Notes: generated by a model from the letters alone, not told the origin. DNA of 64,000 bases from Trichuris trichiura (GCA_037903355.1 JBAJFE010000026.1:6882001-6946000); one strand, 5' to 3'; positions 10,524 to 23,359 are shown, counted from the stretch's first letter. Translations and numbers: made by a program.

Positions 10524-13500
10524 GTCGAACTGGTCGCGTCAAAACGATCCGTGCTCGTTTAAAGATGCTTTTTCGCTTTCTGAACAGTTCTTATTTGCTC
10601 CTTTGTAATACCAACCGTTCGGGTCACCCAAAAAGCTCACAGGAGGAAGTCGATTCTTCTCGGACGGACTATGAGAGGAAATGTAATTTGGGTTAAACTC
10701 ATAGTCAATAAGTTCATTTCTAAAGGGATAAAAGAACATGCGCTCGGATGGCTACGTGATCTTGTCAAAACTGAATAAGTCAACGATTCCCTCAGCTGAA
10801 GAAGTTTAGAAAAAGTGATGCATTTCTGTAAACGTTCAAGGCCTGAAAAGTTGCTTTGAGGCGGGCTGAAGAAACTGGCGCTATGGGAATCGTACAGGCA
10901 ATGTCAAAGTAGTACGATATTATTTATTATTATCATTGTTGTTGTTATAAACGCCATATTCTTATTCAGGAAAAGTACGACGACGTTCCGCGTAACTTCC
11001 GTCACAGACTAGCGAAAAGCGTAGAGAATTTTGTTCGAATGTTGCTTGAAACAAAAAAGTAAATATCGCGAATTTAAGAAAGCTATTCTCCCGCTAAGAC
11101 TTCGCGCGTTAAGTCAACTTTTCCCAAGTGTTGCTCAGCTGTTAAGCGTTGTAAAGTTTGTTTAGTTTGTCCAAGTTAAAGACGGTTTTCTGGACGCAAA
11201 ATGCTTTCGGACAAAGATCGCCTTTTTTGTTTTTTAAGTTTCCCGCGCGTTACGGAAATGCTCCAAATTGCCTCGTATGTTCTTTAAATCAAACGGGCAA
11301 TAGTGTTTGTCCTGTAGGCGACTTAAACGGAAGTAAACTTAGCTAAGTTAGGCAGTTGAGTTGTAAAGACGATCTAATCTTGCCGAAGGTTGATAAAGGA
11401 AACGTCGCTGTTATTGATCTTTCATAGTATCTCGAAGAAATCGTGGAACTCTTATCAACTTCTATTTATAGACTAATTGGTTCAGTGTTGGCACACATTG
11501 ACATGCTCTCACTGTTACGATGAACAACCTTCTAAGCTATTATCAGTATTTGCATTTTTTTGAAAGCACCAAATATAGTATCTTATTCTATTTGGCCTTT
11601 CAAGGAATCACTCAGTCGGCGTGCATTCTATCCAACTATACAGTTCTGTCTATTATGGACATTTTTCGTCACTTTTTTCGTTTATCCTGAGCGGGTACAA
11701 CGTAATTACATTAACAGAAAAGCTCTTCCAAGTTATGCGCCGTTTTTAACACACGCTGAGAAAAGCTAACGTGTTTAAACTACTTATAAGGCTAAGTCTT
11801 CATAGTTTTTTTCTCCAAGTCGTTATATTTCGAATTTTTAGTCCATTACTTATTCATTTCCTAGCGTTTAAATTGTTTTACTAGCTACTGTTTAGCGTTG
11901 CATTTTCCAATTAGCCGCGCCGGCTACGCGCCTTACTGCAGCATTGATTTGCCTAATGAACGCTTTTCTTTGAAATTGTAAATTTCAGCTAAGCGGCACG
12001 CACTTTGCATATAAAACGCGGTGTATACTATTCCATGTTGTCTGTAACCTCGTATACTGCTTAGCATATTCAAGCAAGAAAGATTTATCCCGCGGGAGAT
12101 AATGATATCGTTCTAGTAGTTTGCTTCCTTTGCTTTTGAAAGCATTTTTTTCCGTAAGAAAACATGAAAACTCTTGGTTTTCTTACTTTGAAAATATCAG
12201 CTTTAGTTGGAGAAATTATTCAATAGTTGCTTGTTCTCCTCCCGGCGTGAACTTCAAAATGTGCTATGCTATGCTTTTTAGTCCATAATTGGAAAACTGA
12301 CGAACGTCTTAAAATATCAGCGCGACATCCGCGTGCGCTCTATATATAGGCGAGGAATAGCATTTCGTACACTTAGCGTACATGAAAGCGTCATTTTTCA
12401 CAAGGCATAACGAGACCATTAACTGTGAATTTCAACTTAAAAGTGCGTCGTCATAACTAGCTGTATGGCCATAAATCATGTCAACGTATACTTCTATACC
12501 GTTTAGCCACTAAGCGCGCGGTTAGTTGCTTCGTTCTCTTATAGTCGTGCATGAATATTAATAGAAGTTGCCCAGTGCCAAATATCGCTTCTATTCATTC
12601 ATTCTCTTCTTTATCGCCTCCTTTAATTATGAACACTTATGTGCTTTTGTAGTTTTCAGAAAGTTTTATTGATTTTATACGAATTTCTCAGAGGCTTAAT
12701 TCTTATGCAAATTTTTGAACTTGTGATCGCTCTTAATCAATGTACCGCACTTTGATTTAAAAAATAATCACTATTGAAGCGAATGTTTTAAATATAGCGA
12801 AGTCGTTTCGTGGAGCATTGGTTGCAAACAGCCTCTGTTTTCAGCAACATACTTCGTCCGTTCGTGCTTGAGTGCTCATGCAACTAATAATAGTAATAAT
12901 AACAAGATGAATGTGCCCATGGCGCGAAGCCTTCTGTTATAATGTTATTGCCGGCTTGATGAATTATGAGTACCTAAGTCAAAGCAGTTTCAATACTCCG
13001 TTTTACGAAAAGTCTAATATTTGAACACCAACTTACGGTTGGAACCCAACGCGTAATGAGACTCTAGAGCAGCCGATGGGCTGCTCTGCATTTTGAACTT
13101 TTAAAGATGATATTTTTTGAAAATTGAAAGCTTTCCCGTATAAACGAATTGAAAACGTATAGCATATTTAACCTTATAGAGTAACACTTGCAAGACAGCG
13201 TAGTGGTAGCCCTCGTAGAGTCAAGTTGCTTCACTGAAGGGAATTCTGAAGTCGTCGTTGATTCGATGAACACCGGAAAGGCAGATCCCATTAGAGGCTG
13301 ACAGTTGTCGCCGGTATACCGATTTTCGAGAATGCAGATTGACGGGAACAGCCGTCATGCGGCACTCTGCCTATCGCAAAGGACCGCGGAACCGCGCCGG
13401 CGTGGCTCACAATCTGTGCATGCTTTGAGCGCACGTCGAGCCGTTAAGAGCAAGTCGAGAGTGCCCCGGTCGAATTGTCGAATATTTATGCCGCACATTT

Positions 13501-14019
13501 AGGCAACTCACCGATCCGCGTTAATAAGGCCAATAAATCACCGACCGGTGCTCGTCAAAGCCTAATGCCAAACGATGGAACGGAATCCATTGTTGCACAC
13601 GGAACGTGCAGCCAACGATGACCGTAAATCAACGAGCCAAACGGCGCCCAGCTGTTCCGGCCGGTCGGAGCGCCCATGCGTCGCTATGAACCACCGACGA
13701 CGACAACGACGTTGCCGCTGCTGCCAATTGCATTACAATGAATGAGAGCAGGTACGCGAACGCGATTTTGGCATACCTCCTTTTTTGTCTTCACAAATCA
13801 GCAATTTCTTTTCAGCAAAGTCTTTATGCTGATCCCTTTTCAGCCGGCTCGAGCAAAAGGAGCCAACGAAAACGGAGACCCATCTCAATTCCATGAACAA
13901 CAATGAGAAAAGGAGCAAATATGCAATACGCAACGATGGCACCAACAAGGAACGCGTGCGTTAGGGAAGTGAACCATGACGGCGGCATATACTGTATACA
14001 TGCTCATCGAAGAAGAGCT

Positions 14020-16932
14020 TTAAGGTTTTGAAGGGGTCCTATTCAGCGAAAAATGATAACATCCGGTGGAAAGTTGTTGCGACGACGGTGCCTCGGGGCG
14101 TCTGGACAAAACTGGCGCGTAATGGACAGGCTTGGACGCAACGGCGGCCGGTAGCAATGATCGACAGAGGAATCGTTGCCAAGTTTGCACCGTCTTTTTG
14201 CTCCAAACCCAAAGGCAGCTAACAATGCCCACCGTCATGCTCATCGCTATGTTAAGCATGTAGACTTCGACCACCGGCCTGCGATGCACCGGAATGTTGT
14301 CGGCAGCGACGTTCAGACGACCTTCGCAGTATTTGTCACCACCATTTCCGCGCTGATGATGCGGACAACCGGAAGCGCTATTGCGCCATAGGTTGTCGAC
14401 AAAAACTCTTTCGTAGGCTACGCAAATGAGCACAACTAAGGTTGTGACAAAGTACAAAAGCGAAAAGACACAAATTTTGGTCATCAGTTGTCTCAACTTT
14501 TGCAATTCGGTGTCGCAAGCTCTGTAGCGCATATCCTTCCTGATGCGTACCATGGAACGAACGCCGGCGATCATAAACCCAACGCCAACTGCCGACAGTA
14601 GCGCTATGGGTCCTACGAAGAAGCCTAGAAGAAGAAGACATGCAGTGATAGCAGAATATATATGTTTTCGTTCCTACCATATAAGGCTGAGTTGCTTTGA
14701 GAACAAATGAAGCATAAGGAGGTGAGCTCGTTGGCCTCCACTTCGTGAGTAACCATAACAATGACGGTTAGGCCAGCCGGTAGAGCCCAAGCCAAAATAT
14801 GGAACATACTGCTGTGCCGCGCGATGGCTTCTTGGCTCCATTTTCTACCTGCGGCCAAGTACCAAGTCATGGTCAATATGAGCCACCAAACAACGCTGGT
14901 CAGAGCAAAGTAGTATCGAAGAATGAACGTCGCTACGCACCATACGTTGGACAAACTATGAGCGACCAATACGCTATAGCCGCTGGTCAAGCGTTGGCAG
15001 GATGCCCTTTCGACGCCGGCAATTATGGGCAAAAGGTAGGCAATTGAATACATAAAATGGCATAGGGCGATAAATACGACTGGTCGCTTTGGGTAGGCGA
15101 ATCTGTAACCGTCCAGCAGAAAGGTGACCAATGTTAATCCCGTAGCCAATAGGCACAGGCTCGCCCAGGCAGCCATCCATATTTTGACAAACCTCTTTTG
15201 CTCTCCCGAGAACATCCAATGCTCATTGCACTTGAGCACGCATTTGTTATGCAAATCGTGTCGGTCAATCATGGCAAACTGGGTTCCGCAACCGTCGGTC
15301 GGCGTTGCCAACTCGTACCTGCTGACCGGTATAGGTTGGCGACTCCTTACCGTCGTAGTTGCGCCTGCAAAAGAGAGCATCGGCTAGAGTAAAGTTGTTG
15401 GATCCCTAAGTATGCAAATTGAACTCGAAGCGACTATGGAAAAGTAGCGTCTGCCAGTCGGTGACAAGTATGGATGCGCGCAACTTTTGTTTGCTCATTT
15501 TCATTGCAAGCGCGCATCGAACTTTTCCTTGGCCATTTTTTGTCCCTATAGGGCGTATCGGCTGCCGCCTTTAGCACTTCACTGCTTAAAGCTGCCGCCG
15601 ACCAATGTCCACAATAGCGCCGACCTCGGTTAGCTTTTGCACCTTGGGGACATTTCCCAAAGGTGCAATGACCGTTAGGCCATCGGGATAAATAAGCAAT
15701 TGAGAAAAGGCGGTCAGCTGAGCAATCACGTTCAGATGTGGTCATTAGACGTTGGAAACGAGCGTGTACACGTCAGTTGCGCTTTCGAAAATATCACCAT
15801 TGGCGGCATCGGCCTTTTGGCAAGAAAGCTTCTTGATGCAGACCTCTACGGGAAGCGAGAGCAGTTTCAATGTCCTGCATGGGCATACGTGAGCGCCCGC
15901 CGAGAGCCCGACGTAACGTTTTTAAGAGTCAACAGATCTTTCTTAATCGACTTTGGTCGTGACGAAATGAGGCCATAAAACAAACACGTGCAAAGCAGAT
16001 TGGCCAAAGCGGTACCCGACGGGAGAAGAACGACGGCGGCGGCAGCGGCGGCCACTTGACGGGTCCGCCCGCAATTGCGCCTCGACGGCAGCGTTCCTGC
16101 CTGCGCGCGACTCCCTTTGGGAAGCTCGAAAACGGTCGGGTAAAATGCCGATTGGAGTCGGCGGCGCGCCTTCCTTTGGCAATAATTCAACTGAACGGCG
16201 CCTACGCGCCGTCGAGCGCATATTCGGAGCAGGAAAAAGGCCATAAGGCGGCTGGCAAAAAATCGAAAACGCAACCCGCCACCCGGGTACCCGACCAGCA
16301 CGGCGGCGCGGCTTATTCTTCTTACTGGTTGAAAATGGCGTCCACGCGTAAGCATGTCAAAAAAAGGCTGAGCAGCGGGCGATCGCGCGCGCGCACGCGC
16401 ATACACGAATTTGAATAACCGCCAAAAATGGTTGCATACCTCTTGACGACGAGGAGGGTCGATCGTGCTGGCGATGATTTCGATTGGACAAACCTTTAGC
16501 CGGCGACGGGTCCATACAGGGTGGTTCGCTATTTTGCACCGGGAATTGACTGCAATTGAGCACCGACGGCCATTGGATGCCAAAATTGGCCAACGGGGGG
16601 GCACAGCTGCGCTCCACCTCTTGACAGACCGATCTGCAGGAGGTGATCGGTTCGTCCATGGCTTCGGTGCACATTGGCGTAAAAACGGAGCAAAGAAAGA
16701 ACTTCAAATTGACCGAACACTTGATGTCGATCAGCGGTTCAAAATCGTGCATCGACATGGCCACGGATTGTTGATCTTGGTCGCCGATCAAATTTGGAAG
16801 ACGAGTAAAATTGTACGGCATATCCCGGCATACAGGTACGGATATACGTTCGCAAAGGGCGGGCGCCCAATCCGAACCTTTCACCATCAATCCAAGTAGG
16901 AAAAGCAATAGCAGCAGCATGGATAGCAGCAT
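14020..16932 (-). CDS. Frizzled Wnt receptor (Fz4-like)
   Basis: This is a seven-pass Wnt receptor of the plasma membrane. I resolve three exons: 16932-16440, 15364-14678 and 14624-14020. Frames join cleanly in phase 1 and give 594 residues. The start ATG opens a leucine-rich signal peptide (MLLSMLLLLLFLLGL). It is followed by the ten-cysteine Frizzled CRD, including CSVNLKFFLCSVFTPMC and SCRSVCQEVERSC. Exon 2 carries the linker cysteines (NKCVLKC) and most transmembrane helices, with IWMAAWASLC, YPKRPVVF and WYLAAGRKW. Exon 3 carries the last helices and the Dishevelled-binding KTxxxW motif (KTVQTW), then a tail of about 55 residues. The CRD pattern resembles vertebrate Fz4 more than Fz1/2/7 by eye. 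Intron 1 is 1,075 bp and GC-rich. The long open frames on both strands there (for example 15867-16604) are not supported as genes. Confidence 0.93.
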
Positions 16933-17333
16933 GCTTGCTTTAACACGGAGAGAAAGGGAGAGAGTAGAAGCAACCTTCTACATCCGGCAACAACGCCAAT
17001 CGGTGTGCATATTTTAAGTGAAAAATTCAATGCTCAACGATCGTACGTTGTTTGGCAGAAACGGCAAAGCGCCAGCTCGCAAAGGCGGCGGTCATTCCGC
17101 TTTCTCTTTTCCTACTACCGCATGTCTTGAGAGTAAACTGCCGACGACGGTGATTGGCCGGACCGTTTGGTGGCGGCTTGGCGTTTTGATCTCGCCTGTT
17201 ATCGATCTTGGATGTTTTTCCGCCTTGAACGATAAGGGCGAAGGCGCGGTCACCAGCGACGACCAGCAGTACCAACGATGATGGTCAACTTACCAAACAA
17301 GGCCATAAATAGACTAGTGACCATCAAAGGTAA

Positions 17334-17349
17334 AGAGAGAGAGAGAGAG
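17334..17349. repeat. (AG)8 microsatellite
   Basis: A run of eight AG units lies about 400 bp upstream of the Frizzled start. A similar GA run occurs near 59108-59122, upstream of IBA57 and downstream of endosulfine. Confidence 0.6.
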
Positions 17350-17659
17350 TCGAGGAGACGTGTGACAAAGGTTTAGGCGCCTTTCTTCGTCTCATATGGA
17401 CACTTAGCAAAAGAGTAGGAGCGTTGTTGTTGTAGTAGACGCGCACAGCCAAGGGCGACCAGTTTTCAGAGCGTGCGCGCTTCAGCGCCCTTTGCATAGC
17501 ATAATTGCTAAAGGCGGCAATAAAGCAAAGACGAGAGCACCATAGACGAGATAGGAATCATCACTGCATGGCAATAAACTTTACCAGCAGAGTTATGGAG
17601 GTCAACGCTGTCGAAGCCACGGCACGCGGCACCCGTTTCAAAATACATAATTATAATTT

Positions 17660-18406
17660 ATGAGCGCCCTTCGTTTTCTCCAGCACTCCACCCTGTTTGT
17701 CTCTTTGTCCATCGAAGACGACGACGACGACGACAACTACGCTTCAAGGGCCGCGAACTCTTGTCGTCGTTGTTCGTCGTTCTTTCTCGCTCCTTATCCG
17801 ACCAACATATTTCTCAACTTCTCAATTCTAATCCCCTTCCTTATTTGCGCCTCTCTGAATGTCTTTCCTTTTCTTGTTTACCTTAGCGAGCCGTTCGGAA
17901 GAACGCAACGACCGATCGTTTTGGCTGCGCCTTATCTTTGCTTCGACAACAACGATGCGTTTTGTTTAAGCAACTCCACTTTGCTTGTTCGTGTCCCAAC
18001 TTGTTCGCCAACGATTGGTGAAAGCAAAAACGGCGCTTCGTTGTTGCAATATGCAAAAGCGAAGACACATCAATCGGACATAGAGCCATTGAGGTTTTGC
18101 CCGAACGGCGACGAGACCGTATCTCCTTTAGCCAACGGGCGGAGAAAGGCGCCTTTCTTCTTTGCTTTGGATCTCCATGGCTATTGCGTCGTTTTTGCCG
18201 CTTACAGCCGGCTGGCGCGTATGCTCATACCCTCATCTCTGGTCGTCTCGTCTTCGTCGCGCTCTTCTCCTTGTGTAACTGCTAACCTGCTCGCAATGCG
18301 CGGCGGCCATACGAACATATACGCTGCGCGCCAGTGTTGGGGATTCTTTTCTTCTTCTTTTTTTTGTAAACCATTTGCCTGGCGGTTCTGCTCTGCCTGT
18401 TTGTAA
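17660..18406 (+). CDS. Uncertain 248-codon open frame, no family recognised
   Basis: This is an uninterrupted ATG-to-stop frame of 248 codons, much longer than the background frames in the AT-rich spacers. The predicted protein has a six-aspartate run, a hydrophobic stretch around residues 49-75, and an unusually high content of Ser, Cys and Phe. I see no conserved motif. The local sequence is GC-rich, which makes stop-free frames more likely by chance, and the composition is not gene-like. It may be transcribed 5' leader or promoter sequence of the divergent Frizzled gene rather than a protein gene. Confidence 0.15.
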   Translation: MSALRFLQHSTLFVSLSIEDDDDDDNYASRAANSCRRCSSFFLAPYPTNIFLNFSILIPFLICASLNVFPFLVYLSEPFGRTQRPIVLAAPYLCFDNNDAFCLSNSTLLVRVPTCSPTIGESKNGASLLQYAKAKTHQSDIEPLRFCPNGDETVSPLANGRRKAPFFFALDLHGYCVVFAAYSRLARMLIPSSLVVSSSSRSSPCVTANLLAMRGGHTNIYAARQCWGFFSSSFFCKPFAWRFCSACL

Positions 18407-19593
18407 GCAACCTCTGACGAAGCGCGGCAAAGTTGCGAAACTGTGTTTTATGCAAATATTTGACGAGCCAAACGTGACAAACGCGCCTTCCCTATTGCGA
18501 CATGTTTGTCTACGCATCGTCGACCGAATGGACTTCTTCTTAGAAGTGCCGAGAACGGAATAAGCGCTTACATAAGCCTACGCAATGCGTTAGGGTTCGT
18601 TTTAAGCTTAGGTTTTGCGCCTTGGCCAGCGTGACCAATCCAGTAAACAGTATCACGTCCCGCGATGGCTACTTCCGCTTGACATGCTTGCGGGTAAAAG
18701 TTTTGGGCGGAAAAAGGTTAAATGACGCGGAAAGGTCGCTTGGCGACCGTAGGCGAACAAAAGGATCGACCTTTTTTACCTTCGAATTACCAATGGGCGC
18801 AAGTCGCCCATTTGACTTTTTTTTAAAAAACATACGGTCACTTAGCCTTATTGCGTCGCGGTTTTTGGGCTTGACGATTGAAGAGACTTTTTTATCGCTT
18901 ACGAACTTTTAAGCCTGACATTTGCCTCATGGTCAGCTCAACGAGGCAGATATTTGCATTGATTCGCCCATCCTTCTTTGATAGGGTCGTTTGTGCTTAA
19001 TGGCGCGTAGGTTTAAGGAAAAGGAACCTTCATTGCGTCTTTCAGCGGTCGGAGAAGAAGCGTAAGGTCACTTTAGTCCCGCCACGTCAATTGGAATTAA
19101 CCGCGCGAGCTTGTTGTGAGCGCAAAGCTGACAAAGTCTTTCTTGCGCTTTGTCGCACACCTAAAAACGCTTAGCTTACGCTGAGGCTTAGCTAAGTTGT
19201 CAGTACGTAAGGGGCAACGGCATTTCTTGGAAATTCGCAAAATGCGAAAACTTGTCTTTTGAATACCGCATATTCTGCTCGTAATAAAAGCGCGCACTAA
19301 CAAAAAATGATACTTTTTTGGCAACAGTTCTACAAAGGCTTTCTTTTAGTCGTAGAAGCTATGGTTAGCTATCCGCAATTTTTAACAATTGCCAAGAAAG
19401 CCATTTTAAGCGAGGAAGGTTGGAATTGTTTTGCTGATCCGGACAAGACGACTGCCCCAGCGAGGGCGAGCGAAAAATTTTGCACGCCTTTATTTCTTTG
19501 TTGAAAAGACGCAATGGGTACTTTTATTTCGCCTACTTTTGCCGAGCAAAAGAAAGTTGGAAAAAAAGTAGAACTAATAATAATAAGAGACGT

Positions 19594-19663
19594 TTCGTAA
19601 TGGTTTACGGAAGTGCGACCCTTAAAGGGGTTTACGGGTCGCACTTCCGTAAATCATTATGAA
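19594..19663. repeat. Strong hairpin, 28-bp stem
   Basis: TTTACGGAAGTGCGACCC (19604-19621) and GGGTCGCACTTCCGTAAA (19636-19653) pair perfectly over 18 bp around a 14-base loop. Pairing continues outward over another 10 bp with two mismatches, to 19594 and 19663. No coding frame is associated. The related core ACTTCCGTAA with a smaller foldback recurs near 20903-20933. Confidence 0.75.
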
Positions 19664-20222
19664 ATTTCGCACGCCCGTATAAAGCAGCTTTATTTTCAAT
19701 AGAATAAGAGAAGTTTGTGACGGCCGTTACTTTTCCAAAAGCGTTGAACTCGCCTGTAGGGCTTGTAGCGAAGCGTCTTGCTAAAAAATGGCATGCGGTT
19801 AGTCGAGAAAGCTACAAGTCAAATTAAAAATGACCTAAGTTGGCTTTTCCTGAATTCTCCTTAATGCTGAGCTTCTTGTACATGTCTTGGTCAGATAAGA
19901 ACGCTATAAGTTGAGAAAATGAGCTGGGAAGGGTCAATTTCCGTTTATGGTAAGAGCACTGCACAACACGTAACATTTTTCCTTACTAATTTTTTCGGAG
20001 AGCAATTTAGACTTCATAAACTGTATTAGCGTATGTTCATATTCTTTTTTTCAATTTTTTTTGAAAGTTACGAACTATCTTCTTCACTCGCGCTGGTTTA
20101 AGCGAAATTTTGTACATTCGCATGACGCGTTGTAGTGAAAGTTCGCCATTTCAGTCTTATTTTAAAAACTCTTTGACAGAATATTATTAATGGAGAACTA
20201 CGGAAACTATTCCTGTTTATAT

Positions 20223-20254
20223 TTCTGTTCGGCGGCTGTAACCGCCGAACAGAA
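20223..20254. repeat. Perfect 13-bp hairpin with 6-base loop
   Basis: TTCTGTTCGGCGG at 20223-20235 is followed by CTGTAA and then the exact inverse CCGCCGAACAGAA at 20242-20254. Weak AT pairing extends outward. The GC-rich stem stands out in AT-rich surroundings. Confidence 0.75.
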
Positions 20255-23155
20255 GTATAATATATACATATATATTACTTTTTGTCCTACTGCTTTAGTC
20301 TTGTAGTTGCAATATAAGTTTTTCTTATGATTATTATCCGACGTAGAATCAGAGGCATAAAATACTTAAAGTTTTGCCTGTTTTTCAACTATAGCACCCT
20401 TTTTTCGATCCGCAGATGTCAACAACTACTCAGTGTCAGTCAGTCGGCGCAAATCTTCAATAGCTGAGTCGACAAGGCTGTCAAAAGCAACAACGTGAGC
20501 AAAAACCATTGTTTCTCCGAAATGTTGTCGACTACAACCACGAATGACCTATGAAGGAAACTCTGCAGCCGTAAAGACTATTTCGCTTATCGTATCATTA
20601 GGTTCTTTCTAACAAAGACGTCTCCTGTTGCATTTTAGGAATTTTGCTCACAACAGCTTTTGCGAAGGCTATTGGGTCGGCGATTTAATAAGCGCTTTTT
20701 TCCTTGAAATAGCCTGAAAAGCAGCTAGAAAATTTGACGCCGTACTAGCTCGAATTTACTGAGCTTTTCGAGCTTCCGCTTGCACGCCTTAATTGTTGCC
20801 TATCTGACCAACTTAATATCAAGCAGCCACTTTGTATGGTGAGCGATCATAGTCATTTGCATAGAAAGTTGTCCTTACGGTTTTCAGCATACGTAAATGC
20901 ACACGGAAGTTTGCAATGCCTAACTTCCGTAACCGCAGTAAAGCTACGGCTAGTAAACGTGCGAAAATGGTTTGGAAACTCTTGGCGGTTGGAGCTTCGC
21001 TGCTCTTAGCCCATTGATATGCAAATGAGAAGTAGGCTACCTTCCCTCTGCGCGTATAACGTTATGCTGCTCAAAGACAGCGGCGGGAGAAACTGTAAAG
21101 AATGATTGTAAGTTCAGCCGAATCCTTTACAACAAGCCTGAATGGATTTGTGGAAGCCTAAAGTCTTTCAATAGTTCACATTGACAATTTGAACTCGTCG
21201 CCAAAGAGTAGCGCGGTTTTTTTGAAAATTATGGATAGGTCATCCGCGTTAAACTAAATAGGTGACATAAAACGTTAGAAAGAAGAAGAAGAAAAGAGTG
21301 AAATGGAGCATTAACAAAACAGTACTGCCGGGTGACTTGATTTGCCTTTATTTTTGTCTTGAAGTGATTAAAGTTTCCGGCAACGCGCAGCTGTTTTCGC
21401 GCCTCTGCTAATGACGCAACGGAATTTTTGTCCCGAAGCTCTGAAGCGTAAATCAAGAACAAAGCTCACAAACAGCACTCGTTTTGCACGTGCAAAAACG
21501 CCCAAAGCAAAGGAGGGATTGGCGCTAGCAGATAGTGAAATTAAGTAAAGGCTTTGTTCAACTCCTTTGGTACGAAATTGAAAACTTACCGCGCCATGGT
21601 TTCACCATTGTACCGTAATCTATTCGTTGACTACACTTGTACATTTATATTCAAATTTAAAGCCCGTACACAAGGGTCCATTGCCTAGAAGCATCTGCGC
21701 ATACGATAGTCTGGAAGGCTGCTTTTTCAGAGGTTTGATATCCTGAAATGGTAATAATTGTGACGTCATAGCGAGACTAATATGAGGTATCTTTTTAAAA
21801 AGAATACTTTACGTAACATTATAGCAACTGAAAGCAATTAGCAACCATCGCTCTATTAATAAATGTATGTCAAGTTAGGCTAACGAGTCGCATTTTTAAA
21901 TCCAACTGCCGCGGGGAAGTTTCAGCACAGAATAATGGGCATAAGCGAACACCGTCTGACGTCATAGGATCGATGATCGCTAATGAGAAAATCATAAAAC
22001 AATTGGATAACCTAAATTTGAAAATTGTCTGTAAATCACGGCAACGCTGATTATTCTTTGAATGCCACTGCGTCGCTAAGGGACTTCTTTCTTAAAGGCG
22101 TAATTGCTAGTTTGAGTTAGGTCACTTTTTTTAAAGATCGTAAATAAACGCGCGTTCAGCTTGCATGCATTGAATAAATAATTTCAATTGCTATGTTGAT
22201 GCTTAGCGTCGCAGAACTTTCCGGTTCAGCCTTTGCGCGCGCTTAACTTCTCAACTGACTTTGATAAAGCCGAATTCGGGAAATACTGTCATTAATAAGA
22301 CTCCGAAGACAAGATTGTCCGGATCCTAATAAGCTCAGCTTCGAACGCGTTAGTTGTTAACACCTGGATTTTCAACTCACAAATCCGTGAATATATTGAT
22401 AGTAACGTTCAAGAATAAAATGGGCCATTTTCCAAATAGGCCTTTTGCTGACGTAGGACAATATGTGCCAGTTTGATTTGTCATCGTTGGCGTCTGATGG
22501 GTTCGGATTCCAACGATGTTTGCGGCGTTTGAAAAAAAGCCATTAAGCCACGACTGCTATTGCTGAGCGTTGCGAAAAGTTAGACTACAACTTGAGCGCG
22601 GTAAGAAACATAATTTTCCTTTTTTCCAACGGACAAAGAAGGCAAATTTGGTCGTCCAACTTCTTCAGTCCGTCCGCTTTGGAAAACTGGAAGAAGGTTA
22701 AAGTTAGTAAACAACTTTTAATCAAATTTGCCATACATGTTCAAGCGACCATTGTTCCCGCAAAGCAACTTTCGATCGTACAAATAGAACTAACCACTAC
22801 GCTTTCCGGACGAGCGAAAATGGCTCGTAACTTAGCATAGGCGAATTGATGCTCTTAACTGCCTATTCCTCAATGCCTACGAACAAAGTAAATACAACGC
22901 TAATGGGGCAAACTTCCCTGTTGGGAGACGAAAACGTCTTTCCTACAGTCAGTCACCTTCGTTGCGCGGTAGAATAATAGCGCCAACAATGAAAAGCCAT
23001 ACCGGAAGCTTCTCTCCAATAAAACCATCGTCCGCCTTGCTGTAATACTGTACAACACAAAACTGCGCCGTTCTGTTTTATTATACAGCAATGAATATTC
23101 AAATTAATACTCTAAAGGACGAGTTATGCTTACGCAACGTGCTTTTCCTAAATGT

Positions 23156-23197
23156 GAACTTTCAGCATGGCTACCGTACGTAGTAGCTTTTCTTGAA
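23156..23197 (+). promoter_or_regulatory. Possible heat-shock element dyads
   Basis: GAACTTTC (GAAnnTTC) at 23156-23163 and TTCTTGAA (TTCnnGAA) at 23190-23197 are each two inverted nGAAn units, the core of a heat-shock factor site. A third GAA follows the second dyad but in the wrong orientation for a perfect trimer. They lie 250-290 bp upstream of the small heat-shock ATG. Such dyads also occur by chance, so this is suggestive only. Confidence 0.3.
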
Positions 23198-23359
23198 TCG
23201 AATAAGGTCGTTGTATTCCAATTAATTAGCCTAAACCGCTAATAAGTAACTCTATTATGCTGACAGTTTAGAGATACGGTTAGTTGTTCACGCCAAACAA
23301 AAAAACAACCTTACTTGGGGTTGTATGCAAATTTTCTTAACCTGATCCACTTTCATGGG

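Larger units (their letters stand above)
8237..14019. other. Long gene-free spacer between RAD21 and Frizzled
   Basis: I see no supported gene in 5.8 kb of mostly AT-rich sequence. It contains the RAD21 upstream region, a near-palindromic element at 10134-10335, and a separate 14-bp inverted repeat at 10378-10523. From about 13300 the base composition becomes noticeably more GC-rich towards the Frizzled 3' end. The open frames here are short and show no family motif. Confidence 0.5.

Noticed and set aside
15867..16604. 245-codon minus-strand frame overlapping Frizzled exon 1 and intron 1
   Set aside because: It overlaps the well-supported Frizzled CRD exon in another frame and has a low-complexity Arg/Ala-rich composition produced by GC-rich DNA. 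It is a shadow frame.
18760..18815. Small ATGGGCG/CGCCCAT hairpin
   Set aside because: Only 7 bp of pairing. Such stems are expected by chance in a window this size.
22592..22840. 82-codon plus-strand frame
   Set aside because: No motif, no conserved pattern, isolated in a repeat-bearing spacer.
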